This document shows positions 60,601 to 64,000 of a stretch of 64,000 bases of DNA, piece after piece. The stretch is from positions 60,461,414 to 60,525,413 of the forward strand of contig JARCOQ010000005.1 in NCBI GenBank assembly GCA_029207755.1, written 5' to 3'. Every line of letters starts with the position of its first letter. The first letter of the stretch is position 1. Under the pieces are notes generated by a model. The model was not told where the DNA came from and ran no database searches. It saw only the letters and a list, made by a program, of their open reading frames with translations. The DNA is from Chamaea fasciata (taxonomy: Eukaryota > Chordata > Aves > Passeriformes > Sylviidae). Made by a program: the position numbers and the translations under genes.

Positions 60601-63150
60601 GCAGCCAGTGTGCAGCCAGCTCTCACTGATTCTTGAAGACTGGTGACAGCAATTCTCTGTTTACCAGAAACCTCAGGGCAGCACAGACCCGTATACTGTC
60701 CTGCTAAACCTAAAGAGATATAATCTAGCTTTGATTAGCAAAAATTAGCAAATTAGCAAAGATTTCAGTTTTGCTACCATGGTAGACAGGTGGCTTCCTC
60801 TTGCTTTAGGAGAGCTCTCAATTTAGCTTATCAGTGGTCATTGCAAAGTGCTATTGCCTGCAATAGCCCAGGTCCATTTGTACTCCTAAGAGTAATTAAT
60901 TTAATTCCCTCATCTCCTGTCTGTTTTTGCAGAGGAGATCAAGACATGGCTATAAGACAGAATCTTCTATTTAACACCTGTGAGCAAAGGTGACAGATGA
61001 GGCTAGGAATCAAAGTCCACGTGAGGAATTTCTCTCACCCCCGTGTTGCAGGGAAGGGAACTCAACGTGTGGCAGCAATGGAGCTGCAGGCACCACCTTC
61101 CCCTCCACAGGGCAGTCCCTGTCACTGTGTGGCATCACATGCACTAACTCATTGCTGCCTTTTCCTCTTAAATTTGGCAGGCCTTGTCTATCAGAGATAT
61201 CTCAGACCCCGGCCCTTTCACTCTGTTTGTCCCTCACACAGACATACTGAACAGTGACCCACGAGTAAGTAAAAGTGCTCAGTAAAAATGAGCTTTCTTC
61301 TTCAGATGCCTTGCTCAGCTGCTTCTCAACCCCTCCATTCTCCACTGCAGGTCAAGGACTGGATTGCCAAAGGACTGATGCCTCAAGTGCTCCGGTATCA
61401 CATGGTGGGTTGTGCCAATCTGTTGTACAAGGACCTGACAGCAATCACCAACATCACCTCTCTCCACGGAGACCTCATACACATCACCTACTCCCAGGTA
61501 ACCAAACATGGAGAGACAGGAACAGAACAGTACAACAGTCTATTCCTATTCACCCTTTTAAAAACTTCAATGGTTCCCTCTCCACCGATGCACAAAAATA
61601 AATAAATGACTTTCAAGTAACATTGTCTGTTCAGTTGAAGTGTTCAGCACTTATTCGGTATTCCAAGAGTGGAGTTCTACAACCCTTTCTTTGACACAAG
61701 CTATTTTATCCTCAGACTCTGGCTTTATGAGCATGAGGAGAGTTTGAAAAAGCAAAGGGAATTTTATTAAAGCTGAAAGTACTGATTGTTGCAAAGGAAG
61801 GGTGGTCTGGGCTCATTATATAAAAGCAGTTCAGTATCAGCCTCACTTTTCCTCAAGGTTTCACAGAAAAGCTGTTTTTGTTGCCTTTCCAGAACTCACT
61901 GGTTTTGAACAACAAAGCTGAAATTATACTCAGTGATGCTGTTGGTACAAATGGTGTGATCCACGTCATAAACCAAATTCTGGTCCCTTCACATATGCAG
62001 GACTTTCCCCTCAAGAAGGTATGTGCAGCTTATCACCATTTCCAACCCAAGGGCTTTTTCACAGTTACTGTCAGATATATACAATCATATAAGTCAACAA
62101 AAAATGATAGTAAAAAGACCTTAAACAAACATTGTATGACATTACTGAATAAATTGAATATTATATTTCAAATTCACCGGAATTACAAATAAAGTAAGAA
62201 CAGCATAAGAGGATTTTTGCAGAGGGCTTTTACAGCAGCTTTGATTTTATAACAAAAAGTGACTTAACAGGGAAAAGCAAGCTCTTATCTGCTTTTTTAA
62301 TACCCAAATAAGGTATTTCTTAGGTAAGTTACCCACTTTTCTTTCTTTGTAGGAAAGTCTTACAATGGTTGCAGCCAAGCATGGGTACATTCTGTTCAGC
62401 TCTTTGCTAGAGGTAAGGACACAAGAGACCGGAGCCATTGGGCAAAGGTTGCAAGCTATTTTTTTTGAAGACGAAAGCACACACAGCACATGGCATCACT
62501 GACCAGATTTTGTTCAGAAGAACCAAAAGGCTCACAGTACACAACAACCCTGCTCACCACAGTCACATTCCCTCAGAGGTTGGGGGATCTTAAGCAGCCA
62601 CATTTCCCTTCCCCACTCAGCTCTGTCCTACTGTATACCAAGTTCAGCTCACACATCTGGTTTTTAAAGTCAAGGTATTTGCAGGCTGGTGACCAGGCAG
62701 CCCGCAGGGCACCACACCCCACTTAAACATGACATCCACCCCACAGGGTCAGTGTCACTTTGGGCAGAGCATTAATCCCCTGCCCATTTTCTGCTGTCTT
62801 GCAGAAAAACAACCTGCTTGGGCTGATCAACGATCCCATTCACAAACCCGTCACGCTCTTCTGGCCCACAGACACAGCTATCCGGGGAATGCCACAGGAG
62901 CAGCAGGACTTCCTCTTCAGGAAGTCCAACACCAATGAACTGGTGCAGTACCTCAAATTCCACATTGTCCGTGATGCTGCGGTAAGCCCTTGCATTTTGG
63001 GAGCGTTGCCACAGCCAAAACACGCAAGCCCAGACGTGCATGTCCCCTTTTCTTTCCCAGGTGTTGGCCTACCAGCTCCCCAGCTCCACCTCACTGAAAA
63101 CCCTGCAGGGCTCCAACCTCAGTGTGAGCTGTGGGGATAATGGAGAGATT
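3524..63150 (+). CDS. STAB2: STAB2, stabilin-2 scavenger receptor, exons 1-51 (3' end outside window)
   Basis: Stabilin-2 is a type I membrane receptor of liver, spleen and lymph node sinusoidal endothelium. It endocytoses hyaluronan, chondroitin sulfates, heparin, modified lipoproteins and phosphatidylserine-bearing cells. Seen here: 51 exons that join in frame into 1842 codons. Order: signal peptide (1-22), six-cysteine module (about 34-107), EGF cluster (about 111-375), FAS1-1 (about 378-510) and FAS1-2 (about 519-660); six-cysteine module (about 676-720), EGF cluster (about 727-995), FAS1-3 (about 1000-1125) and FAS1-4 (1126-1270); six-cysteine module (about 1281-1326), EGF cluster (1330-1595), FAS1-5 (1599-1727) and FAS1-6 (1734 onward, incomplete). 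The conserved YH motif of the FAS1 family is visible in domains 2-5. Human STAB2, as I recall it, is about 2550 residues from 69 exons, so roughly 70% is present. The hyaluronan-binding Link domain, FAS1-7, the membrane segment and the cytoplasmic tail are beyond the window. STAB1 was considered, but exons 29-34 and 44-51 match stabilin-2 much better. No stop or frameshift breaks the frame; exon 19 is the only doubtful exon. Confidence 0.96.
5827..5960 (+). CDS. STAB2: STAB2 exon 2: first half of six-cysteine module 1
   Basis: The acceptor is TTGCAG and the exon ends in phase 2. It encodes residues 29-72 with cysteines spaced C-x2-C-x7-C-x15-C (KCVPC, then TQCPAGYT, then PDC). The same spacing recurs at exon 19 and, slightly shortened, at exons 35-36. 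Intron 2 (5961-6773) holds nothing recognisable. Confidence 0.94.
6774..6889 (+). CDS. STAB2: STAB2 exon 3: second half of six-cysteine module 1
   Basis: It encodes [21 protein letters not shown], shown here as C4-x15-C5-x3-C6, followed eight residues later by the CC pair and GHWGPDC that start the first laminin-type EGF repeat. It ends in phase 1 before GTAAGT. Intron 3 (6890-10848) is one of the two longest; its only structure I see is a 37-base tandem duplication near 7650. Confidence 0.94.
7650..7723. repeat. Diverged 37-base tandem duplication in intron 3
   Basis: Two adjacent copies begin TTTAAATACCAGTCATTTG (7650) and TTTAAACACCAGCCATTTA (7687) and stay alignable without gaps for 37 bases, with roughly four in five positions identical. 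No known repeat family was recognised. Confidence 0.8.
10849..10934 (+). CDS. STAB2: STAB2 exon 4: laminin-type EGF repeat 1, first part
   Basis: It encodes [16 protein letters not shown], then [13 protein letters not shown]. It enters in phase 1, leaves in phase 0, and is followed by GTACGT. Intron 4 (10935-11743) has a T15 run at 11191-11205 and nothing else I recognise. Confidence 0.95.
11744..11813 (+). CDS. STAB2: STAB2 exon 5: laminin-type EGF repeat 1, end
   Basis: It encodes [11 protein letters not shown] followed by [12 protein letters not shown], almost identical to the human stabilin-2 segment as I recall it. It ends in phase 1. Intron 5 (11814-13596) holds nothing recognisable. 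Confidence 0.95.
13597..13692 (+). CDS. STAB2: STAB2 exon 6: laminin-type EGF repeat 2
   Basis: It opens with VCDCVHGVC and closes with GYKGLRCDQ. The entering intron is phase 1, at the same place as before exons 22 and 38 in the other two units. A 167-base intron follows. Confidence 0.95.
13860..13985 (+). CDS. STAB2: STAB2 exon 7: EGF-like repeat
   Basis: It encodes [16 protein letters not shown], a short variable stretch, then [15 protein letters not shown] with all six EGF cysteines. Where the relatives read GDGKYC this reads GDSTRC, a harmless-looking change. Both ends are phase 1. Intron 7 (13986-15438) holds a short ATCC-rich stretch near 14165 and nothing more. Confidence 0.93.
15439..15635 (+). 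CDS. STAB2: STAB2 exon 8: EGF-like repeat plus start of the next
   Basis: It encodes [16 protein letters not shown], the GYTGDGEIC repeat end, then [11 protein letters not shown] and IYDGPGK. The acceptor is TTCACAAG. It ends in phase 0 before GTCAGT. Intron 8 (15636-16370) holds nothing recognisable. Confidence 0.94.
16371..16504 (+). CDS. STAB2: STAB2 exon 9: EGF-like repeats
   Basis: It encodes [18 protein letters not shown], then [17 protein letters not shown], and ends within the last codon of APGQIA (phase 2). Intron 9 (16505-20423, about 3.9 kb) contains a perfect 10-base hairpin at 17603-17627 and no recognised element. Confidence 0.95.
17603..17627. repeat. Perfect 10-base inverted repeat in intron 9
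   Basis: TTGGAATTTT and AAAATTCCAA flank the loop GAATT. It is AT-rich, small and of unknown meaning. Confidence 0.7.
20424..20557 (+). CDS. STAB2: STAB2 exon 10: end of EGF cluster 1 and start of FAS1-1
   Basis: It encodes [17 protein letters not shown] followed by IMERLQELN and the [12 protein letters not shown] segment that starts the first fasciclin domain. I end it at ATGG|GTGAGT (phase 1), because the weak earlier site after GCAGAG at 20508 would delete conserved residues. Intron 10 (20558-22084) holds nothing recognisable. Confidence 0.92.
22085..22167 (+). CDS. STAB2: STAB2 exon 11: FAS1-1, H1 box
   Basis: It encodes [19 protein letters not shown] and TNEGLKGTN, the first conserved box of a FAS1 domain. 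The acceptor is CTCATAAG. It ends in phase 0 before GTAAGT. Intron 11 (22168-22798) holds nothing recognisable. Confidence 0.94.
22799..22948 (+). CDS. STAB2: STAB2 exon 12: FAS1-1 middle
   Basis: It encodes [20 protein letters not shown], then AGQLN and [10 protein letters not shown]. The tract KLHIIAG stands where other FAS1 domains have the YH motif. Phase 0 at both ends. Intron 12 (22949-24246) holds nothing recognisable. Confidence 0.95.
24247..24390 (+). CDS. STAB2: STAB2 exon 13: FAS1-1, H2 box
   Basis: It contains [17 protein letters not shown] (residues 490-506), the second conserved FAS1 box, then [12 protein letters not shown] basic stretch GRGKGK precedes it. Phase 0 at both ends. 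Intron 13 (24391-25153) holds nothing recognisable. Confidence 0.95.
25154..25216 (+). CDS. STAB2: STAB2 exon 14: start of FAS1-2
   Basis: It encodes [20 protein letters not shown] and a final E. At 63 bases it is the third-smallest confident FAS1-region exon, after exons 27/45 and 16/49. A 92-base intron follows. Confidence 0.93.
25309..25428 (+). CDS. STAB2: STAB2 exon 15: FAS1-2, H1 box
   Basis: It contains [13 protein letters not shown] (residues 552-564) and ends DYLLSAE before GTACAC, in phase 0. Intron 15 (25429-25995) is unusually GC-rich for this gene and carries an imperfect repeated segment (CCCCAAAACCTCTCCT-like near 25613 and 25667) of no known family. Confidence 0.94.
25996..26049 (+). 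CDS. STAB2: STAB2 exon 16: FAS1-2, YH motif
   Basis: It encodes 18 residues, [18 protein letters not shown], with the YH motif at residues 590-591. Phase 0 at both ends. Intron 16 (26050-26742) holds nothing recognisable. Confidence 0.94.
26743..26823 (+). CDS. STAB2: STAB2 exon 17: FAS1-2 middle
   Basis: It encodes [20 protein letters not shown] and HFNRTST; NRT is a potential N-glycosylation site. Phase 0 at both ends, donor GTAAGT. Intron 17 (26824-27762) holds nothing recognisable. Confidence 0.94.
27763..27912 (+). CDS. STAB2: STAB2 exon 18: FAS1-2, H2 box
   Basis: It contains [20 protein letters not shown] (residues 637-656) and ends with [15 protein letters not shown]. It closes unit 1 of the ectodomain. 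Phase 0 donor GTAAGA. Intron 18 (27913-31012, 3.1 kb) has only a 24-base tandem duplication near 28218. Confidence 0.95.
28218..28260. repeat. 24-base period tandem duplication in intron 18
   Basis: TTCTCAGGGAAAACTACTCC at 28218 is repeated 24 bases later at 28242 with one A missing. It looks like a recent local duplication. Confidence 0.8.
31013..31162 (+). CDS. STAB2: STAB2 exon 19: divergent six-cysteine module 2, possibly a failing exon
   Basis: It encodes 50 residues from [14 protein letters not shown] to GCCSAN. Spacing matches module 1 exactly where cysteines remain: C1 to C3 (10 between), C3-x15-C4 ([15 protein letters not shown]) and C4-x15-C5. But C2 is Arg, C6 is Asn, and an extra Cys follows C5. 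The acceptor (CATCTAG after a pyrimidine tract) is good. By comparison with the exon 36/37 boundary, the donor should fall after 31177, yet the bases there are ACCACA. The only in-frame GT is AAC|GTAGAG at 31163, which removes five residues and fits the consensus poorly. Joining to exon 20 keeps phase 0 either way, and so would skipping the exon. So it may be used with a new donor, skipped, or dead. Intron 19 (31163-33119) otherwise holds nothing recognisable. Confidence 0.65.
33120..33206 (+). CDS. STAB2: STAB2 exon 20: laminin-type EGF repeat of unit 2, first part
   Basis: It encodes [19 protein letters not shown] followed by [10 protein letters not shown]. Phase 0 at both ends, donor GTAAGC. 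Intron 20 is 503 bases with nothing recognised. Confidence 0.95.
33710..33821 (+). CDS. STAB2: STAB2 exon 21: laminin-type EGF repeat of unit 2, end
   Basis: It encodes [19 protein letters not shown], then [16 protein letters not shown]. It ends in phase 1 before GTAAGT. Intron 21 (33822-35031) contains a perfect 11-base hairpin at 34087-34111. Confidence 0.95.
34087..34111. repeat. Perfect 11-base inverted repeat in intron 21
   Basis: AATTGTAAAGA and its exact complement TCTTTACAATT are separated by three A. It is AT-rich, so it may be chance. Confidence 0.75.
35032..35212 (+). CDS. STAB2: STAB2 exon 22: laminin-EGF CxC repeat plus EGF-like repeat
   Basis: It encodes [19 protein letters not shown], then [13 protein letters not shown], then [14 protein letters not shown]. 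It enters in phase 1 and leaves in phase 2. Donor GTAACT is acceptable but not ideal. Intron 22 (35213-36219) holds nothing recognisable. Confidence 0.94.
36220..36313 (+). CDS. STAB2: STAB2 exon 23: EGF-like repeat
   Basis: It encodes [16 protein letters not shown], then [15 protein letters not shown]. It enters in phase 2 (completing a Ser codon) and leaves in phase 0 before GTAAGT. A 195-base intron follows. Confidence 0.95.
36509..36667 (+). CDS. STAB2: STAB2 exon 24: EGF-like repeats
   Basis: It encodes [19 protein letters not shown], then [15 protein letters not shown] and [17 protein letters not shown] is a potential N-glycosylation site. Phase 0, donor GTAGGT. Intron 24 (386 bases) holds a strong hairpin 45 bases downstream of the donor. 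Confidence 0.95.
36712..36736. repeat. Perfect 11-base inverted repeat just inside intron 24
   Basis: CATTTTACTCT, loop GCC, then AGAGTAAAATG. The loop is only three bases and the stem begins 45 bases after the exon 24 donor, so the nascent RNA could fold there. Function unknown. Confidence 0.8.
37054..37149 (+). CDS. STAB2: STAB2 exon 25: EGF-like repeat
   Basis: It encodes [18 protein letters not shown], then [14 protein letters not shown]. Phase 0 at both ends, donor GTGAGT. Intron 25 (37150-37899) holds nothing recognisable. Confidence 0.95.
37900..37995 (+). CDS. STAB2: STAB2 exon 26: last EGF-like repeat of unit 2
   Basis: It encodes [19 protein letters not shown], then [17 protein letters not shown] also closes the EGF cluster of unit 1 (exon 10). 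Phase 0, donor GTAAGT. Intron 26 (37996-38986) holds nothing recognisable. Confidence 0.95.
38987..39034 (+). CDS. STAB2: STAB2 exon 27: start of FAS1-3
   Basis: A 16-codon exon, [16 protein letters not shown], between AATCAG and GTAAGT. It matches the human start of FAS1-3 as I recall it. Phase 0. Intron 27 (39035-41766) carries a CR1 fragment and a T16 run at 41420-41435. Confidence 0.93.
39574..39950 (-). mobile_element. CR1 LINE 3' fragment in intron 27
   Basis: It begins ATAGAATCATAGACTGGTTT, the reverse complement of the CR1 3' end, and continues with the typical tracts CAGGTTGCTCAGAGTCC, TTCCAGTGTTTCATCACCCT and TCTCCAGGTTGAACAACC. It is clearly diverged from active copies. No reading frame of reverse transcriptase is retained in this short 5'-truncated piece. 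Confidence 0.93.
41767..41903 (+). CDS. STAB2: STAB2 exon 28: FAS1-3, H1 box
   Basis: It contains [13 protein letters not shown] (from residue 1027), then [22 protein letters not shown] is a potential N-glycosylation site. It ends in phase 2 before GTACGT. Intron 28 is 364 bases with nothing recognised. Confidence 0.95.
42268..42382 (+). CDS. STAB2: STAB2 exon 29: FAS1-3, YH motif
   Basis: It begins [15 protein letters not shown] (YH at residues 1062-1063), then [20 protein letters not shown]. It enters in phase 2 and leaves in phase 0 before GTGAGA. Intron 29 (42383-43337) holds nothing recognisable. Confidence 0.95.
43338..43415 (+). CDS. STAB2: STAB2 exon 30: FAS1-3, H2 box
   Basis: It encodes [17 protein letters not shown], then NGVIHVIDK. 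It is GC-richer than its neighbours. Donor GTATAC, phase 0. A 145-base intron follows. Confidence 0.94.
43561..43653 (+). CDS. STAB2: STAB2 exon 31: start of FAS1-4
   Basis: It encodes [19 protein letters not shown], then [12 protein letters not shown]. The second part is identical to human stabilin-2 as I recall it and helps separate it from stabilin-1. Phase 0. A 124-base intron follows. Confidence 0.95.
43778..43885 (+). CDS. STAB2: STAB2 exon 32: FAS1-4, H1 box
   Basis: It encodes [19 protein letters not shown], then [13 protein letters not shown]. Phase 0, donor GTAAGT. Intron 32 (43886-46300, 2.4 kb) holds nothing recognisable. Confidence 0.95.
46301..46432 (+). CDS. STAB2: STAB2 exon 33: FAS1-4, YH motif
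   Basis: It contains [19 protein letters not shown], then [11 protein letters not shown] and FFLHNSQ. This is among the segments most specific to stabilin-2. A GT within (CAG|GTTGGG near 46416) is not used because the residues after it are conserved. Phase 0. Intron 33 (46433-47475) holds nothing recognisable. Confidence 0.95.
47476..47601 (+). CDS. STAB2: STAB2 exon 34: FAS1-4, H2 box
   Basis: It encodes [19 protein letters not shown], then [16 protein letters not shown] and ends NNTVII. It closes unit 2. NNT is a potential N-glycosylation site. Phase 0, donor GTAAGT. Intron 34 (47602-48188) holds nothing recognisable. Confidence 0.95.
48189..48245 (+). CDS. STAB2: STAB2 exon 35: six-cysteine module 3, first half
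   Basis: It encodes 19 residues, [19 protein letters not shown], with C1-x2-C2-x5-C3 all present. Acceptor GCTTAAG has a modest pyrimidine tract. Phase 0, donor GTAAGT. Intron 35 (48246-49447) holds nothing recognisable. Confidence 0.9.
49448..49543 (+). CDS. STAB2: STAB2 exon 36: six-cysteine module 3, second half
   Basis: It encodes [18 protein letters not shown], then [14 protein letters not shown], carrying C4, C5 and C6. It ends five residues after C6, the reference point used to judge exon 19. Phase 0, donor GTGAGT. Intron 36 (49544-50579) carries a CR1 fragment. Confidence 0.94.
50234..50528 (-). mobile_element. CR1 LINE 3' fragment immediately upstream of exon 37
   Basis: It starts CACAGAATTAAAGACTAG and continues with GAAGGGACCTTAAAGATCA, GACCAGGTTGCTCACAG and CTTCCTAATATCCAATACAA, the reverse complement of a CR1 3' end. 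It stops about 51 bases before the exon 37 acceptor, so it supplies all but the last part of the 3' splice-site neighbourhood. Confidence 0.93.
50580..50775 (+). CDS. STAB2: STAB2 exon 37: laminin-type EGF repeat of unit 3
   Basis: It encodes [18 protein letters not shown], then [19 protein letters not shown] and [13 protein letters not shown], in one exon where units 1 and 2 split the same repeat in two. It is markedly GC-rich (about two-thirds GC, about 14 CpG). It ends in phase 1 before GTACTG. Intron 37 (525 bases) holds nothing recognisable. Confidence 0.95.
51301..51396 (+). CDS. STAB2: STAB2 exon 38: laminin-type EGF repeat, CxC type
   Basis: It encodes [19 protein letters not shown], then [12 protein letters not shown]. 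Phase 1 at both ends, donor GTGAGT. Intron 38 (51397-52363) holds nothing recognisable. Confidence 0.95.
52364..52409 (+). CDS. STAB2: STAB2 exon 39: start of an EGF-like repeat
   Basis: A 46-base exon, the smallest found: [15 protein letters not shown], ending in phase 2 before GTATGT. It aligns with the CHTSANC segment of human stabilin-2. Intron 39 (52410-53469) has an A17 run at 53200-53216. Confidence 0.9.
53470..53546 (+). CDS. STAB2: STAB2 exon 40: EGF-like repeat, followed by a GC donor
   Basis: It encodes [17 protein letters not shown], then EGNGTFCT. It enters in phase 2 and must leave in phase 1 to join exon 41. The donor at that point is ACAG|GCAAGT, not GT. Intron 40 (53547-55046) has an A19 run at 53583-53601. 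Confidence 0.93.
53547..53552 (+). promoter_or_regulatory. STAB2: Non-canonical GC splice donor of intron 40
   Basis: GCAAGT follows CAG, giving CAG|GCAAGT, which is the strong consensus of the rare GC-AG introns spliced by the major spliceosome. The nearest GT (53551, AA|GTGAAC) would shift the frame and meet TGA within exon 41, so it is rejected. Confidence 0.88.
55047..55172 (+). CDS. STAB2: STAB2 exon 41: EGF-like repeat
   Basis: It encodes [18 protein letters not shown], then [15 protein letters not shown]. Phase 1 at both ends, donor GTAAGC. Intron 41 (520 bases) holds nothing recognisable. Confidence 0.95.
55693..55766 (+). CDS. STAB2: STAB2 exon 42: EGF-like repeat, first half
   Basis: It encodes [18 protein letters not shown] and TQTGPNQ. 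It enters in phase 1 and leaves in phase 0 before GTGAGT. The EINPC start resembles calcium-binding EGF repeats. Intron 42 (55767-57105) holds nothing recognisable. Confidence 0.95.
57106..57177 (+). CDS. STAB2: STAB2 exon 43: EGF-like repeat, second half
   Basis: It encodes [16 protein letters not shown], then TYISLCSQ. Phase 0, donor GTAAGT. Intron 43 (57178-59070) ends with a run of 20 G close to the next exon. Confidence 0.95.
58967..58986 (+). repeat. G20 homopolymer in intron 43
   Basis: Twenty consecutive G lie on the coding strand, 84 bases before the exon 44 acceptor. In the pre-mRNA such a run can fold into a G-quadruplex. The length is also the kind that sequencing and assembly often get wrong. 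Confidence 0.9.
59071..59190 (+). CDS. STAB2: STAB2 exon 44: last EGF-like repeat of unit 3
   Basis: It encodes [18 protein letters not shown], then [19 protein letters not shown] and FQ, nearly identical to human stabilin-2 as I recall it. Acceptor CTTACAAG, donor GTAAAA, phase 0. Intron 44 (59191-60129) holds nothing recognisable. Confidence 0.95.
60130..60177 (+). CDS. STAB2: STAB2 exon 45: start of FAS1-5
   Basis: A 16-codon exon, [16 protein letters not shown], the same length as exon 27 that starts FAS1-3. Phase 0, donor GTAAGA. Intron 45 (60178-61180) has a short AATTAGCAAA repeat near 60740 and nothing else. Confidence 0.9.
61181..61264 (+). CDS. STAB2: STAB2 exon 46: FAS1-5, H1 box
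   Basis: It encodes [18 protein letters not shown], then [10 protein letters not shown]. Phase 0, donor GTAAGT. An 86-base intron follows. Confidence 0.94.
61351..61497 (+). CDS. STAB2: STAB2 exon 47: FAS1-5, YH motif
   Basis: It encodes [19 protein letters not shown], then [22 protein letters not shown] is at residues 1658-1659; NIT is a potential N-glycosylation site. Phase 0. Intron 47 is 395 bases with nothing recognised. Confidence 0.95.
61893..62018 (+). CDS. STAB2: STAB2 exon 48: FAS1-5, H2 box
   Basis: It encodes [18 protein letters not shown], then [14 protein letters not shown] and HMQDFPLKK. Phase 0, donor GTATGT. Intron 48 is 334 bases with nothing recognised. Confidence 0.95.
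62353..62412 (+). CDS. STAB2: STAB2 exon 49: start of FAS1-6
   Basis: Twenty codons: [20 protein letters not shown], matching the human segment that starts FAS1-6. Phase 0, donor GTAAGG. Intron 49 is 392 bases with nothing recognised. Confidence 0.93.
62805..62981 (+). CDS. STAB2: STAB2 exon 50: FAS1-6, H1 box
   Basis: It encodes [19 protein letters not shown], then [19 protein letters not shown] and [13 protein letters not shown] stands in place of the YH motif. Phase 0. A 79-base intron, the shortest found, follows. Confidence 0.96.
63061..63150 (+). CDS. STAB2: STAB2 exon 51: FAS1-6, middle; last exon in the window
   Basis: It encodes [17 protein letters not shown], then [13 protein letters not shown], ending in phase 0 before GTAAGT. 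The H2 box of FAS1-6 should be in the next exon, outside the window. The start of intron 51 (63151-64000) carries a CR1 fragment. Confidence 0.95.
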
Positions 63151-63688
63151 GTAAGTGTTCACTCTGCTGGCACATTAATTCCTCATCCCTGCTGCAGGAT
63201 CTGCCCCTACAGACCACGCTCTGCCTTTGCACAGCCCCCAGGGAGGGTCAGTGGCACCAAAACTTCATTGGTCATCACTGCTACATGCCAAGAGCCACAA
63301 CAACAGATTCAGAAAACTATATGGTTTGCAGGACTTTTTGGAGCTGTCGTTTGCTCTGTTGTAAGATGCTGTTTGTTCAAAACAGCTGTCAGTCACCTTG
63401 AAACTAAAACATCAGCACGCTTGAACTTCTACAATACCAGTGCAAAACCACTAAGATCAGCCTGGTTTTGAACCTCATGAATGTAGCATCTGCATGCAAA
63501 CTCTAGTGTGTAAGCACTTCCAAGCTAAGGTTGCAGGCACACACATAGCCTGATAAACCAGAATAATGTCACATTTTTCTTTGCAAATGTATCAGATCAT
63601 ACCTGGCAAGCATCTAAGTCTAAATATACATAAGATAAACCTATGAGCATAAGACTGGCATATTCTGTCCTCTTTAGAAAAGAAAGAT

Positions 63689-63985
63689 ATCATAGAATAA
63701 TTTGAGTTGGAAGGAATTTTGAAGATGATCTTGTTCCAACCCCCCTGTTATGAACAGTGATACCTTACACTAGACCAGGTTGCTCAAAGTCCCATTCAAC
63801 CTGGCTGTGAACACTTTCCACAGTGGAGTGTCCACAGCTCTCTGGGCAACTTTTTCCAGTGTCTCACCAACCTCACAGGAAAAAATTTCTTCCCAATATC
63901 CATTTAAAACCTACCTTCTTTCTATTTAAAGCCATTACCCCTTATCATTACATGCCCTTACTAAAAATTCTTTTCCACTTCTCAG
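63689..63985 (-). mobile_element. CR1 LINE 3' fragment in intron 51
   Basis: It begins ATCATAGAATAATTTGAG and runs through TTCCAACCCCCCTGTTATG, CACTAGACCAGGTTGCTCAA and TTCCAGTGTCTCACCAACCT, to GCCATTACCCCTTATCATTA. Of the three copies it looks closest to a CR1 consensus as I remember it. Its inner end may extend past the window. Confidence 0.94.
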
Positions 63986-64000
63986 ATTTTTCCCACTTAG

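Noticed and set aside
3524..63150. The paralogue STAB1 as the identity of the gene
   Set aside because: Segments such as [26 protein letters not shown] and the exon 44 repeat agree with stabilin-2 as I know it. The Link domain region that would also help is outside the window.
1..64000. CRISPR arrays, operons, tRNA or rRNA genes, or a novel multi-gene system
   Set aside because: The window is a vertebrate nuclear locus with one spliced gene. I found no regularly spaced repeats, no tRNA-like cloverleaf and no second gene.

Overview
This window is one stretch of a bird nuclear genome, and almost all of it is a single multi-exon gene on the + strand. The bird assignment rests on three CR1 LINE 3' ends of the avian type (around 39574, 50234 and 63689, all in minus orientation) and on the compact introns. 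The gene is STAB2 (stabilin-2, also called HARE), the large scavenger and hyaluronan-clearance receptor of sinusoidal endothelium. It is identified by the order of its modules and by segments specific to stabilin-2, such as MLGFSY followed by FFLHN in exon 33 and [12 protein letters not shown] in exon 31.

Layout: 1-3523 is upstream DNA with no recognisable gene. Exon 1 (3524-3607) carries the start codon and signal peptide. I traced 51 coding exons by joining AG/GT splice sites so that reading frame and homology both hold. They give 1842 continuous codons, ending at 63150 (phase 0). The rest of the gene (end of FAS1-6, last EGF cluster, Link domain, FAS1-7, transmembrane segment and tail) lies beyond base 64000.

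The encoded ectodomain is built from three copies of one large unit: a six-cysteine module, laminin-type EGF repeats, EGF-like repeats, then two fasciclin (FAS1) domains. Unit 1 is exons 2-18, unit 2 is exons 19-34, and unit 3 is exons 35-51 and onward. FAS1 domain exons use phase-0 introns almost throughout. The intron before the laminin-EGF repeat that opens with CxC is phase 1 in all three units.

The main anomalies are these. Exon 19, the six-cysteine module of unit 2, has lost two of its six conserved cysteines and the splice donor at the position homologous to unit 3. Intron 40 must use a GC donor. A CR1 copy ends about 50 bases before exon 37. A run of 20 G lies 84 bases before exon 44. 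There is no operon, no second gene and no new system that I can support; the interest lies in how this receptor gene is changing in this lineage. All exon calls are by eye, without alignment software or transcript data.
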